From the NCBI GenBank assembly GCA_016292455.1, contig JAEDIL010000103.1, positions 1-5,582 on the forward strand: 5,582 nucleotides of DNA, in the 5' to 3' direction. A program made the position numbers and the translations under genes. The notes beneath the pieces are model-generated. The model was not told where the DNA came from. It made no database searches and saw nothing but the letters and a program-made list of their open reading frames with translations. The stretch's first letter is position 1; each line of letters starts with the position of its first letter. This document shows positions 1 to 5,582 of this stretch, one piece after another. The stretch is from Clostridiaceae bacterium. GTDB lineage: Bacteria; Bacillota; Clostridia; Oscillospirales; Acutalibacteraceae.

Positions 1-153
1 CTCAAAAAGCTCACCACCGGTCACACGGAAAAGGATTGCCGCGATTATAACCGCATCGTTGCCGCTTCAACGGCGCTCAACGAGGTCAGGCTTTTTGTTC
101 TTGAAAATGAGGACGCAAGAAAAGACATAACCGCTTTCATCAATTCATTTTAA
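1..153 (+). CDS. C-terminal end of an unidentified protein, possibly DNA polymerase III subunit delta' (5'-truncated by window)
   Basis: Frame 1 is open from the first base to a TAA at 151-153 and encodes 50 residues, starting LKKLTTGHTEKD and ending EDARKDITAFINSF. The start lies outside the window. The segment is helical-looking and charged. The pattern of an A..AL.E.R..V..N stretch followed by a short hydrophobic end is reminiscent of the last helices of the clamp-loader subunit delta' (HolB), but this is a weak resemblance over a short, poorly conserved region and no diagnostic motif is visible. The gene is real by context: same strand, codon use like its neighbours, and a stop codon that overlaps the ribosome binding site of the next gene, which suggests transcriptional and perhaps translational coupling. 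The coding call is fairly firm; the delta' identity is a guess. Confidence 0.6.
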   Translation, partial: LKKLTTGHTEKDCRDYNRIVAASTALNEVRLFVLENEDARKDITAFINSF

Positions 154-157
154 AGGA
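152..157 (+). promoter_or_regulatory. Ribosome binding site of the sortase gene, overlapping the upstream stop codon
   Basis: AAAGGA lies 9 bases before the ATG at 167 and shares two bases with the TAA stop of the preceding gene. It supports the ATG at 167 as the true start and implies that ribosomes finishing the upstream gene are delivered next to this start. No separate promoter is visible between the two genes. Confidence 0.7.
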
Positions 158-166
158 AAATGCAGT

Positions 167-2050
167 ATGAAGATCATCTATGAGGACTCAAACGACCGCT
201 CAGACGGTTCAAAAAAACCGGAGATAAAGAATACCGGAAGCTCCTTTTCGCGCTCCGATGTTCCTCCGACGGTCAGGAGCGTCCATTCCTCCGCCCGCAG
301 AACGAGGAAGGAGGCTCAGAACATCACCGCTGACGAAGCACCGGACAGCGGCGTACAGTCTGTTTTTTCAGGCGGGGACAGTAATGATGCACCGGTTCAG
401 CCGCAGCCCGAAAAGCAGAAAGGCGGGTCTGCCGAAGAGACCGCGCAGAAGGTTCCGGAGTTCAAGCTGACTCAGGATCAGATTGCATTCCTTCTCAGTC
501 AGTATCTCGGCTCGCAAAACGGCGCCGCTCCTCAGTCGGCTCAGCCTGCCGCAGCTGCTGCGGACACGGAAAACGCACAGAGGGCAGGAACAAGAATCGT
601 GTTTCAGAGTCCCGATTTTGAAGCTCCCGAGGAAAAAACCGAAAGGCGCGAGGTTTCGCCAATCCATATCGACTACGGCTATGACTATGACGACGAGGAT
701 GACGAGGACGATTACGACATACCTGCGCCTGTTCAGAGGGCCGCTCTGCTTCCGGGAACAGGTGAAACATCAGGAAATTATATAATTGACGAAATTGACA
801 TCAGCACTCCGCGCAAAACCGGCGCCGCCCGTGTTCTTCCGCTTCCGGGTCAGAACGCTCCACGTCAGCCGGAAAGGCAGCCGCAGTCCGCTCGTACGGC
901 GCCTGCCGCCGGGCCGCAGAGCTTTCCGCAGCAGAGCCGCACAGCAGCGCAGAGAACCCCGACAGTTTCTTCCGGCGACATCACAGTAAGCCATGTTGAA
1001 GAAAAGGTGATTGCAGAAGAAAAAAAGCCTGCAAAGAAGAAATCCGTTTCTGAAATAATCCGTCTTGTTGTGCTCGCTGTTTCAATCATTGCAATTGTGA
1101 TAAGTGCAGGAAAGCTCATCAACGAATACCGTCTGCACAAGGAGAATCAGGATCTCGAGTCCAAACTTGCCGAGCTTACCATTGATGATGGGGAAACCAC
1201 AAAGAAAAACGAAAAAGACAAAGATAAGAATAATAAGGATGACAAGACAGATAAGACCGAGCAGACCGAAACAACCCTTTCGGCTGCTCAGAAATGGGCG
1301 CTTGTCAAGGAGGAGTTTCCGAACACGAAGTTCCCCGAGGGACTTCAGCTTAAATATGCACGCCTCTATGCAACGAACAACGAATTTGCCGGCTACCTTG
1401 AAGCAACCGGTATCGGTCTTTCGCTCCCGGTTGTTCAGACCGATAATGACGAAACCTATCTGAACAAGAACTTCTACGGTGCTTCAACAAAATACGGCTG
1501 CCCGTTTGTTTCATACGTCAACAATATTGAGACGCTTGATATGAACACTGTTATTTACGGACATCACATGAACGATAAAAGCATTTTCGGCGCGCTTGAC
1601 TATTATAAAACGATTGACGGCTTCAAGTCCGCGCCCGTAATTACATTTAACACGCTTTATGAGAATTATAAGTGGAAAGTGATTGCCGCCTTTGTCACCA
1701 ATGCAGACCCGAAAGATGACAACGGCTATGTCTTCCGCTATTACTTCAACACGCTTTCGACTCAGGATCGCTTTTCGGCTTATCTCAATGAGCTTGCCCA
1801 GCGTTCACTTTATGATACCGGAGTTGATGTTCTCCCGACCGACAAGCTTCTGACTCTTTCAACCTGCTCACATGAATTTGAAAACGCAAGGTTTGTTGTT
1901 GTTGCTAGGCTTGTGCGCCCGGGAGAGACGGCTGAGGTTGACACGTCAAAAGCCACTGTCAACAAAAGCCCGCGTTATCCGCAGGCATATTATACCGCTA
2001 AAAAACTGACTAACCCATATTACGGCGCCGCAAGGTGGGAGGTTGGCTGA
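167..2050 (+). CDS. srtB: Class B sortase with a very long acidic cytoplasmic N-terminal tail
   Basis: A 627-residue type II membrane protein. Sortases are cysteine transpeptidases that cut a sorting signal on secreted proteins and join them to peptidoglycan or to each other. The catalytic domain occupies about residues 405-585. It shows the class B order PVVQTDNDETYLNKNFYG (421-438), the His block VIYGHHM (predicted catalytic H466), TLSTCSHEF (predicted nucleophile C567) and NARFVVVARL (predicted R575). A membrane helix spans about 296-316, after a lysine cluster at 286-292 that places the N-terminus inside. It is followed by a short coiled-coil-like stretch (318-340) and a Lys/Asp-rich linker (345-370). 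The first 295 residues are low complexity (Pro, Gln, Ala, Glu), with an acidic run at 172-183 and one helix-like segment, KLTQDQIAFLLSQYL, at 100-114. Usual class B sortases are about 200-300 residues, so this tail is exceptional. A 50-residue extension follows the Arg. No sorting-signal substrate is encoded in the window. The gene is probably co-transcribed with the SpoIID-like gene 54 bp downstream. The family call is strong; the role of the tail is unknown. Confidence 0.95.
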   Translation: MKIIYEDSNDRSDGSKKPEIKNTGSSFSRSDVPPTVRSVHSSARRTRKEAQNITADEAPDSGVQSVFSGGDSNDAPVQPQPEKQKGGSAEETAQKVPEFKLTQDQIAFLLSQYLGSQNGAAPQSAQPAAAAADTENAQRAGTRIVFQSPDFEAPEEKTERREVSPIHIDYGYDYDDEDDEDDYDIPAPVQRAALLPGTGETSGNYIIDEIDISTPRKTGAARVLPLPGQNAPRQPERQPQSARTAPAAGPQSFPQQSRTAAQRTPTVSSGDITVSHVEEKVIAEEKKPAKKKSVSEIIRLVVLAVSIIAIVISAGKLINEYRLHKENQDLESKLAELTIDDGETTKKNEKDKDKNNKDDKTDKTEQTETTLSAAQKWALVKEEFPNTKFPEGLQLKYARLYATNNEFAGYLEATGIGLSLPVVQTDNDETYLNKNFYGASTKYGCPFVSYVNNIETLDMNTVIYGHHMNDKSIFGALDYYKTIDGFKSAPVITFNTLYENYKWKVIAAFVTNADPKDDNGYVFRYYFNTLSTQDRFSAYLNELAQRSLYDTGVDVLPTDKLLTLSTCSHEFENARFVVVARLVRPGETAEVDTSKATVNKSPRYPQAYYTAKKLTNPYYGAARWEVG

Positions 2051-2093
2051 GCCTGGCAGCAGGATTCTCGGCGGCTGAAAAAATAAAACCAAC

Positions 2094-2098
2094 GGAGG
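2094..2098 (+). promoter_or_regulatory. Ribosome binding site of the SpoIID-like gene
   Basis: GGAGG lies 6 bases before the ATG at 2105 and fixes that start. The 54-bp gap after the sortase stop (2051-2104) shows no recognisable promoter and no terminator with a T run, only a weak CCTG/CAGG inverted repeat near 2052-2063. This fits co-transcription with the sortase gene. Confidence 0.85.
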
Positions 2099-2104
2099 AT
2101 AAAA

Positions 2105-4315
2105 ATGATTAAGCTTTTTACTCTTGAAAACCTCTCTGCTTTTTCCGCTGACACGGTTTACAAGATCTGCCTTTCGCTTGAAAAATTCGGACTTACAGAG
2201 GATAACGTCTACACATTTGACAGCTATGAGGAAATGTATGATGCGGCAATAAGTGCGCTTCAGGGCGCAGAGCGGATAATAATCGCAGCAGATGCGGCCG
2301 ACTATAACGGCGTAAAGAGCGATTTGATTTCCAAAATGTTTCTTGACGAGTATTCCTGCCCGAATATTGCCGAAAAAATTTCTCAGTGCCATGACGGAAC
2401 CGCTGATGTCAACATGGCTGCACAATGCCTGCTTCCGCGCGGCGCACTCTTCCACCTCAGCACTGACGGACTTTACAGCGGCTTCACATGCCGGGTGCTG
2501 AACGGAACTCTCAGCTTGCTTCCGCTTGACTTCAACCGCGTTGACGCTGTTCTTGCTTCATTTTCTCAGGAGGTTCTTGAAACCAGAGCTCAGGCGCCGC
2601 AAAGCGTTGAAGAGGATGAAATTCCGGAGAACGAAGAGGAACAGACCGAGGAAAGCAAGGGCTTTGACTTCGCTTTGTCGGTCAACAACATGGTGTCGCA
2701 GCTCATCAGACTCGAAAAATCAGTTGCTTTTGCAACCGGCGAAGCAACAATGGAAATTTATAACCTCTATAATCGTGTTGAGGGGCTTTCGGACGTTGCA
2801 AACTTTGTTGAAATTGTTGATGACGTTGATGACGGCGAAAATGCCGAAGAAGTCACCGAGTCCGAATCCGTCAAAACCGTCCGCCATGCGCGCGAGGCAA
2901 TGTTCAACACCGACTCCGATTTCGGTGCGGCAATTTCTGACGTGCTGACCATGCAGGACGACGAGGGTGTGACTAACTACTTCGTATACGTTGCCATTGC
3001 GGAAAAGAAAATTTCAAAAGCCAAAAAAATTAACACCACGAATCCCGATGACCTTAAACTTCTTCTTCCCCATTGCATTGCGATTCTCTGCGATACTCTC
3101 AGCGAAAAGCTTGACGCGCTTCTTGAAAAGCAGGAGAAGGAAAGGGAAGAAGCCGAAGCAGCCGCTGCCGCTTCAAAAAAAGGCAAAAAGGAAGAAAAAA
3201 AGCTTTCAAAAGGCATGATAGCGTTTGCCGCGGTTATTCTTGTCCTTGCGGCAGTCACTCCGATAATTATCATCAGTTCAATCTGGAACAAGGAGAACAA
3301 CACTCCAACACAGCCGTCACAGTTCATGAATCAGACCACAACGCAGCCGTATATTTCTGTTCCGCAGACTACGGCTCAGGCTTTCCCGGGCATTACCGAA
3401 TCCCAGAACGTCAACGCCGTTGTTCCGGACAACAATAATCTTGTTCCGAGAGAGCCGACAGCAACAGATATTTCCGCCGCTTCGACGGCTGCACCTGCAC
3501 CTTCAAAAAGCGGAAAATTCACTTTCTATGTGTTCGGTTACGGTCACGGTGTCGGAATGAGTCAGAACGGCGCGAACTATCTTGCAAATCAGGGCTGGAA
3601 CTATGCGCAGATTCTTGCAAACTATTATTACGGAACGGTTCTTGTTTCCGGAGACACCTATCCCACAACCATAAATTATAACGGAACGGATTACAAAACA
3701 AGGGAATTCCTTGCCTCCTCGCTTGAAAGCGAAATGGGCGGCTCGTTCCACAAGGAAGCGCTCAAAGCCCAGGCTGTTGCGCTCTATACCTTTGCAAAGT
3801 ATAACAAGTTCAGGCTCACTACTGCTTCAAACGCTTTCGGCAAGCAGGCTTCAAGCGCATGCTATGAAGCAGTTGACGAAGTCATGAAGTACGGACTTTA
3901 TGTTGCCATATATCCGGGAACCGAAGCGGCGCTTACGCCTTTCCATGCAATCAGCGCCGGAAAAACGACCTCATATTACAACGTGTGGGGCGGAACTGCC
4001 GTTACTTATCTTGCCGGCGGCAGACCGAGCTACGGCGATTATGAAGCAAAGGATTTCAAAACAACATATTCGATAACAAGCGATGAGCTCAAATCAATTG
4101 TCAAGAGCAAGCTCAAAGTTGAGCTCAGCGGAGATCCCTCAACGTGGATAACCATAATGTCGCACGACAGCGTTATCAACGAGAATATCGGCTATGTTTC
4201 TTCAATGAATGTCGGCGGAAAGATTATTTCCGGCAACGAGTTCAGAACAAGCGTTCTTGAAGGAAAAATCCGTTCCCATTGCTTCATGATGGTTTACACC
4301 CCCGACGGACAGTGA
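2105..4315 (+). CDS. Membrane-anchored SpoIID/LytB-domain protein: degenerate CinA-like cytoplasmic region plus circularly permuted lytic domain
   Basis: A 736-residue protein with one membrane helix at about 370-394. The lysine-rich stretch before it (358-369) places the N-terminus inside. A Thr/Pro/Gln/Asn-rich linker (397-470) follows. Residues 471-736 form a SpoIID/LytB domain; SpoIID is a lytic transglycosylase that cuts glycan strands stripped of stem peptides. Visible blocks, in order, are GYGHGVGMSQNGA (478-490), ILANYYYGT (503-511), LESEMGGSF (540-548) with predicted catalytic E543, EALKAQAVALYTFAKY (551-566), PFHAISAGKTTSYYNVWGG (612-630), and VGGKIISGNEFR...KIRSHCF (703-727). In SpoIID the GHGVGMSQ block is last; here it is first, so the domain appears circularly permuted. 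Cytoplasmic residues 1-155 resemble the MoaB/Mog-type domain of CinA, and about 190-343 resemble its CinA-C/PncC domain, both without active-site motifs. An acidic spacer (165-184) joins them and the part before the membrane is Lys/Glu/Ala-rich (341-369). It shares an operon with the sortase. The SpoIID call is strong, the permutation likely, and the CinA likeness moderate. A sporulation role is not shown; it may act in vegetative wall remodelling. Confidence 0.9.
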   Translation: MIKLFTLENLSAFSADTVYKICLSLEKFGLTEDNVYTFDSYEEMYDAAISALQGAERIIIAADAADYNGVKSDLISKMFLDEYSCPNIAEKISQCHDGTADVNMAAQCLLPRGALFHLSTDGLYSGFTCRVLNGTLSLLPLDFNRVDAVLASFSQEVLETRAQAPQSVEEDEIPENEEEQTEESKGFDFALSVNNMVSQLIRLEKSVAFATGEATMEIYNLYNRVEGLSDVANFVEIVDDVDDGENAEEVTESESVKTVRHAREAMFNTDSDFGAAISDVLTMQDDEGVTNYFVYVAIAEKKISKAKKINTTNPDDLKLLLPHCIAILCDTLSEKLDALLEKQEKEREEAEAAAAASKKGKKEEKKLSKGMIAFAAVILVLAAVTPIIIISSIWNKENNTPTQPSQFMNQTTTQPYISVPQTTAQAFPGITESQNVNAVVPDNNNLVPREPTATDISAASTAAPAPSKSGKFTFYVFGYGHGVGMSQNGANYLANQGWNYAQILANYYYGTVLVSGDTYPTTINYNGTDYKTREFLASSLESEMGGSFHKEALKAQAVALYTFAKYNKFRLTTASNAFGKQASSACYEAVDEVMKYGLYVAIYPGTEAALTPFHAISAGKTTSYYNVWGGTAVTYLAGGRPSYGDYEAKDFKTTYSITSDELKSIVKSKLKVELSGDPSTWITIMSHDSVINENIGYVSSMNVGGKIISGNEFRTSVLEGKIRSHCFMMVYTPDGQ

Positions 4316-4337
4316 ACCAAAGACGAAAAGAAAAATT

Positions 4338-4382
4338 CTGACCGTACTGCAAAAAAAAGCAGTGCGGTCAGCTTGTTTTTTG
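4338..4382 (+). terminator. Intrinsic terminator of the sortase/SpoIID-like operon
   Basis: Two 13-base arms (4338-4350 and 4359-4371) pair fully with a single G-U wobble and enclose an eight-A loop. The right arm is followed by CTTG and a run of T (4376-4381). It lies 22 bp after the SpoIID-like stop codon. A-rich sequence just before the left arm (4327-4335) gives the opposite strand a T run too, so the hairpin could work in both directions, although no leftward gene is visible here. Confidence 0.9.
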
Positions 4383-4452
4383 AAGAAAAACAGTTTTGCT
4401 GAATATCTCTGGTATATCTGTTCAAAGATAGCTTTAAATTCATGCTTTCGCC

Positions 4453-4481
4453 TTGACAATGGGCGGCGTATTGACTATAAT
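4453..4481 (+). promoter_or_regulatory. Consensus housekeeping promoter of fba
   Basis: TTGACA (4453-4458) and TATAAT (4476-4481) match both consensus hexamers exactly and are separated by the optimal 17 bp. The sequence upstream (4430-4445) is AT-rich. Transcription should start near 4487-4489, giving a leader of about 40 bases. Such a perfect match suggests strong, largely constitutive sigma-A-type expression, as expected for a central glycolytic gene. A short inverted repeat TATCT-N6-AGATA (4415-4430) lies upstream; a regulatory role for it is speculative. Confidence 0.92.
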
Positions 4482-4513
4482 TTCAAACGGAATTCTATTT
4501 CAAATCCATTTAT

Positions 4514-4519
4514 AAGGAG
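4514..4519 (+). promoter_or_regulatory. Ribosome binding site deciding the fba start
   Basis: AAGGAG lies 8 bases before the ATG at 4528. An in-frame GTG at 4519 overlaps this site and so cannot be the start served by it. The protein therefore begins MPLVTTKKMF at 4528, which also fits the usual N-terminus of the family. Confidence 0.9.
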
Positions 4520-4527
4520 TGCTAATT

Positions 4528-5463
4528 ATGCCACTGGTAACAACCAAAAAAATGTTCAAGGACGCTTATGAGGGCGGCTATGCCATCGGCGCTTTCAACG
4601 TAAACAACATGGAAATCATTCAGGGAATCACCGAAGCTGCAAAAAAGCTCAATGCTCCGCTCATTCTCCAGGTTTCAAAGGGCGCAAGAGCTTATGCAAA
4701 CCATACCTATCTTGTTAAGCTTGTTGAAGCTGCGGAAAAAGAAACCGGTCTTCCAATCGCTCTCCACCTTGACCATGGCCCCGACTTTGAAACCTGCAAG
4801 TCCTGCATTGACGGCGGTTTCACTTCTGTTATGATTGACGGTTCACATCTTCCCTATGAGGAAAATGTTGCTCTGACCAAAAAGGTTGTTGACTATGCCC
4901 ACGCTCACGGCGTTGTTGTTGAGGGTGAACTCGGTCAGCTTGCCGGAATTGAAGATGACGTCAACGTTTCCGACGAAAACGCCAGCTTCACCGATCCGGA
5001 TCAGGTTTATGATTTCGTTACCCGTACCGGTGTTGATTCACTCGCAATTGCAATCGGAACCAGCCACGGCGCATATAAGTTCAAGCCCGGCCAGAAGCCG
5101 CAGCTTCGCTTTGACATTCTCCAGGAGGTTTCCGAAAGGCTTCCCGGCTTCCCCATCGTTCTTCACGGCGCGTCATCGGTTGTTCCCGAGTTTGTTGAAA
5201 AAATCAATCAGTACGGCGGAAAAATGCCGGACGCAATCGGTATTCCCGAAGAGATGCTTCGCAAGGCGGCAACAATGGCAGTCTGCAAAATCAACATCGA
5301 CTCCGACCTTCGTCTTGCAATGACTGCCGCTGTCAGGGAGCACTTTGCTCTTCATCCCGACCACTTTGACCCGAGACAATATCTCAAACCCGCCCGTGAA
5401 GCAATTCAGGGAATGGTTGAGCACAAGATCAATACTGTTCTCGGCTGTGCAGGCAAGGCATAA
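4528..5463 (+). CDS. fba: Class II fructose-1,6-bisphosphate aldolase
   Basis: A 311-residue cytosolic, zinc-dependent aldolase that reversibly splits fructose 1,6-bisphosphate into dihydroxyacetone phosphate and glyceraldehyde 3-phosphate in glycolysis and gluconeogenesis. Seen in order: GAFNVNNME (21-29); HLDHG (80-84), with D82 as the predicted catalytic acid/base and H83 as a zinc ligand; the VVEGELGQLAG block (129-139); AIGTSHGAYK (175-184) with zinc ligand H180; VLHGASSVVPEF (211-222) with zinc ligand H213; and the phosphate-binding KINIDSDLRLA (254-264). It ends with the DPRQYLKPAR block (281-290). Length and motifs fit the shorter class II type of about 305-315 residues, and the HGASSVVPEF and DPRxYLxPAR blocks favour fructose-bisphosphate aldolase over the related tagatose-bisphosphate enzymes (KbaY/GatY). 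It sits alone between a terminator upstream and hairpins downstream, with its own consensus promoter, so it is probably monocistronic and highly expressed. The gene appears intact, with all key residues present. Confidence 0.97.
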   Translation: MPLVTTKKMFKDAYEGGYAIGAFNVNNMEIIQGITEAAKKLNAPLILQVSKGARAYANHTYLVKLVEAAEKETGLPIALHLDHGPDFETCKSCIDGGFTSVMIDGSHLPYEENVALTKKVVDYAHAHGVVVEGELGQLAGIEDDVNVSDENASFTDPDQVYDFVTRTGVDSLAIAIGTSHGAYKFKPGQKPQLRFDILQEVSERLPGFPIVLHGASSVVPEFVEKINQYGGKMPDAIGIPEEMLRKAATMAVCKINIDSDLRLAMTAAVREHFALHPDHFDPRQYLKPAREAIQGMVEHKINTVLGCAGKA

Positions 5464-5466
5464 ACC

Positions 5467-5500
5467 AAAAAAAGAACAGTCCCGTTTTTAAGGGGACTGT
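5467..5500 (-). terminator. Hairpin after fba with terminator shape on the minus strand
   Basis: Arms ACAGTCCC (5476-5483) and GGGACTGT (5493-5500) pair perfectly over 8 bp around a 9-base loop. On the + strand the hairpin is followed by six A, not T. Read on the minus strand it is followed by TC and seven T (complement of 5467-5475), the layout of an intrinsic terminator for leftward transcription. This suggests a convergent gene beyond the right edge of the window. The stem may still protect or help to end the fba transcript. Confidence 0.6.
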
Positions 5501-5533
5501 AAAAAAGTGCAGACAGCATAAACCAAGATAAAC

Positions 5534-5573
5534 AGAGGGTTTCTTTGGATATAAAAGTCCGAAGAAACCCTTT
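5534..5573 (+). terminator. Long imperfect hairpin, possible terminator of fba
   Basis: Arms at 5536-5550 and 5557-5571 pair over 15 positions, with two G-U wobbles, around a 6-base loop (ATAAAA); two more outer positions can pair. Only three T follow the right arm, then AAAA, so the terminator signal is weak although the stem is stable. It is the only hairpin with any T run on the + strand after fba. It could also be a copy of a dispersed palindromic repeat; the window alone cannot tell. Confidence 0.5.
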
Positions 5574-5582
5574 AAAACATAA

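Noticed and set aside
2051..2104. Terminator between the sortase and SpoIID-like genes
   Set aside because: Only a four-base inverted repeat is present, and it is not followed by a T run, so read-through is expected.
1946..2455. 169-codon open frame on the minus strand spanning the sortase/SpoIID-like junction
   Set aside because: It lies opposite two well-supported genes, its translation shows no recognisable domain and it has no convincing ribosome binding site. It is an antisense shadow.
2526..2948. 140-codon + strand open frame inside the SpoIID-like gene
   Set aside because: It is an out-of-frame overlap of the CinA-like region, with an Arg/Ser/Leu-rich translation typical of a shifted frame and no family resemblance.
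3515..4312. Frameshift or truncation explaining the missing C-terminal GHGVGMSQ block
   Set aside because: The block is present at the front of the domain, the frame is continuous, and the stop is followed at once by a strong terminator, so no coding sequence has been lost at the end.
4202..4459. 85-codon minus-strand open frame across the intergenic region
   Set aside because: It runs through the terminator hairpin into the 3' end of the SpoIID-like gene; no promoter or family match supports it.
4519..4527. Upstream in-frame GTG as the fba start, adding three residues
   Set aside because: The GTG overlaps the AAGGAG ribosome binding site; the ATG at 4528 has the right spacing and gives the usual family N-terminus.
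4338..4527. Riboswitch or structured RNA leader before fba
   Set aside because: The leader after the mapped promoter is only about 40 bases with no conserved aptamer-like structure; the hairpin at 4338-4371 lies upstream of the promoter and is the terminator of the previous gene.

Overview
The window looks like chromosomal DNA from a Gram-positive anaerobe of the Clostridia, probably an Oscillospiraceae/Ruminococcaceae-like gut bacterium. The evidence is a class B sortase with the clostridial-style active-site context, a SpoIID-type peptidoglycan lytic domain, a short bacterial class II fructose-bisphosphate aldolase, strong AGGAGG-type ribosome binding sites and intermediate base composition. 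The lineage is inferred from these features and was not tested by search. All genes lie on the + strand. I see no mobile element, CRISPR array, tRNA or rRNA.

Layout. Positions 1-153 hold the last 50 codons of a gene that starts outside the window; its end vaguely resembles the C-terminus of DNA polymerase III subunit delta'. Thirteen bases later begins a class B sortase (167-2050) with a 295-residue, largely disordered, acidic cytoplasmic tail. After 54 bp comes a 736-residue membrane protein (2105-4315) ending in a SpoIID/LytB peptidoglycan-cleaving domain. A strong hairpin terminator (4338-4382) closes this cell-envelope transcription unit. A consensus promoter (4453-4481) then drives a stand-alone glycolytic aldolase gene, fba (4528-5463). 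The last 119 bp hold two hairpins: one shaped like a terminator for leftward transcription, and a long one at the window edge.

How the genes fit together. The sortase and the SpoIID-like protein share a build: a long cytoplasmic part, one membrane helix with lysines on its inner side, a flexible outer linker and an extracytoplasmic wall-acting enzyme. Their spacing and common terminator suggest co-transcription. A joint role, with one protein opening glycan strands and the other attaching proteins to the wall, is inference.

The most interesting object is the SpoIID-like protein. Its SpoIID domain appears circularly permuted: the GHGVGMSQ block that normally ends the domain comes first, followed by the SEM/EALKAQAV catalytic block. 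Its cytoplasmic part reads like a degenerate CinA protein, with a MoaB/Mog-type domain followed by a CinA-C/PncC-type domain, both lacking their usual active-site motifs. Together these suggest a transmembrane protein joining an inactive CinA-like module inside to a rearranged peptidoglycan-cleaving module outside.
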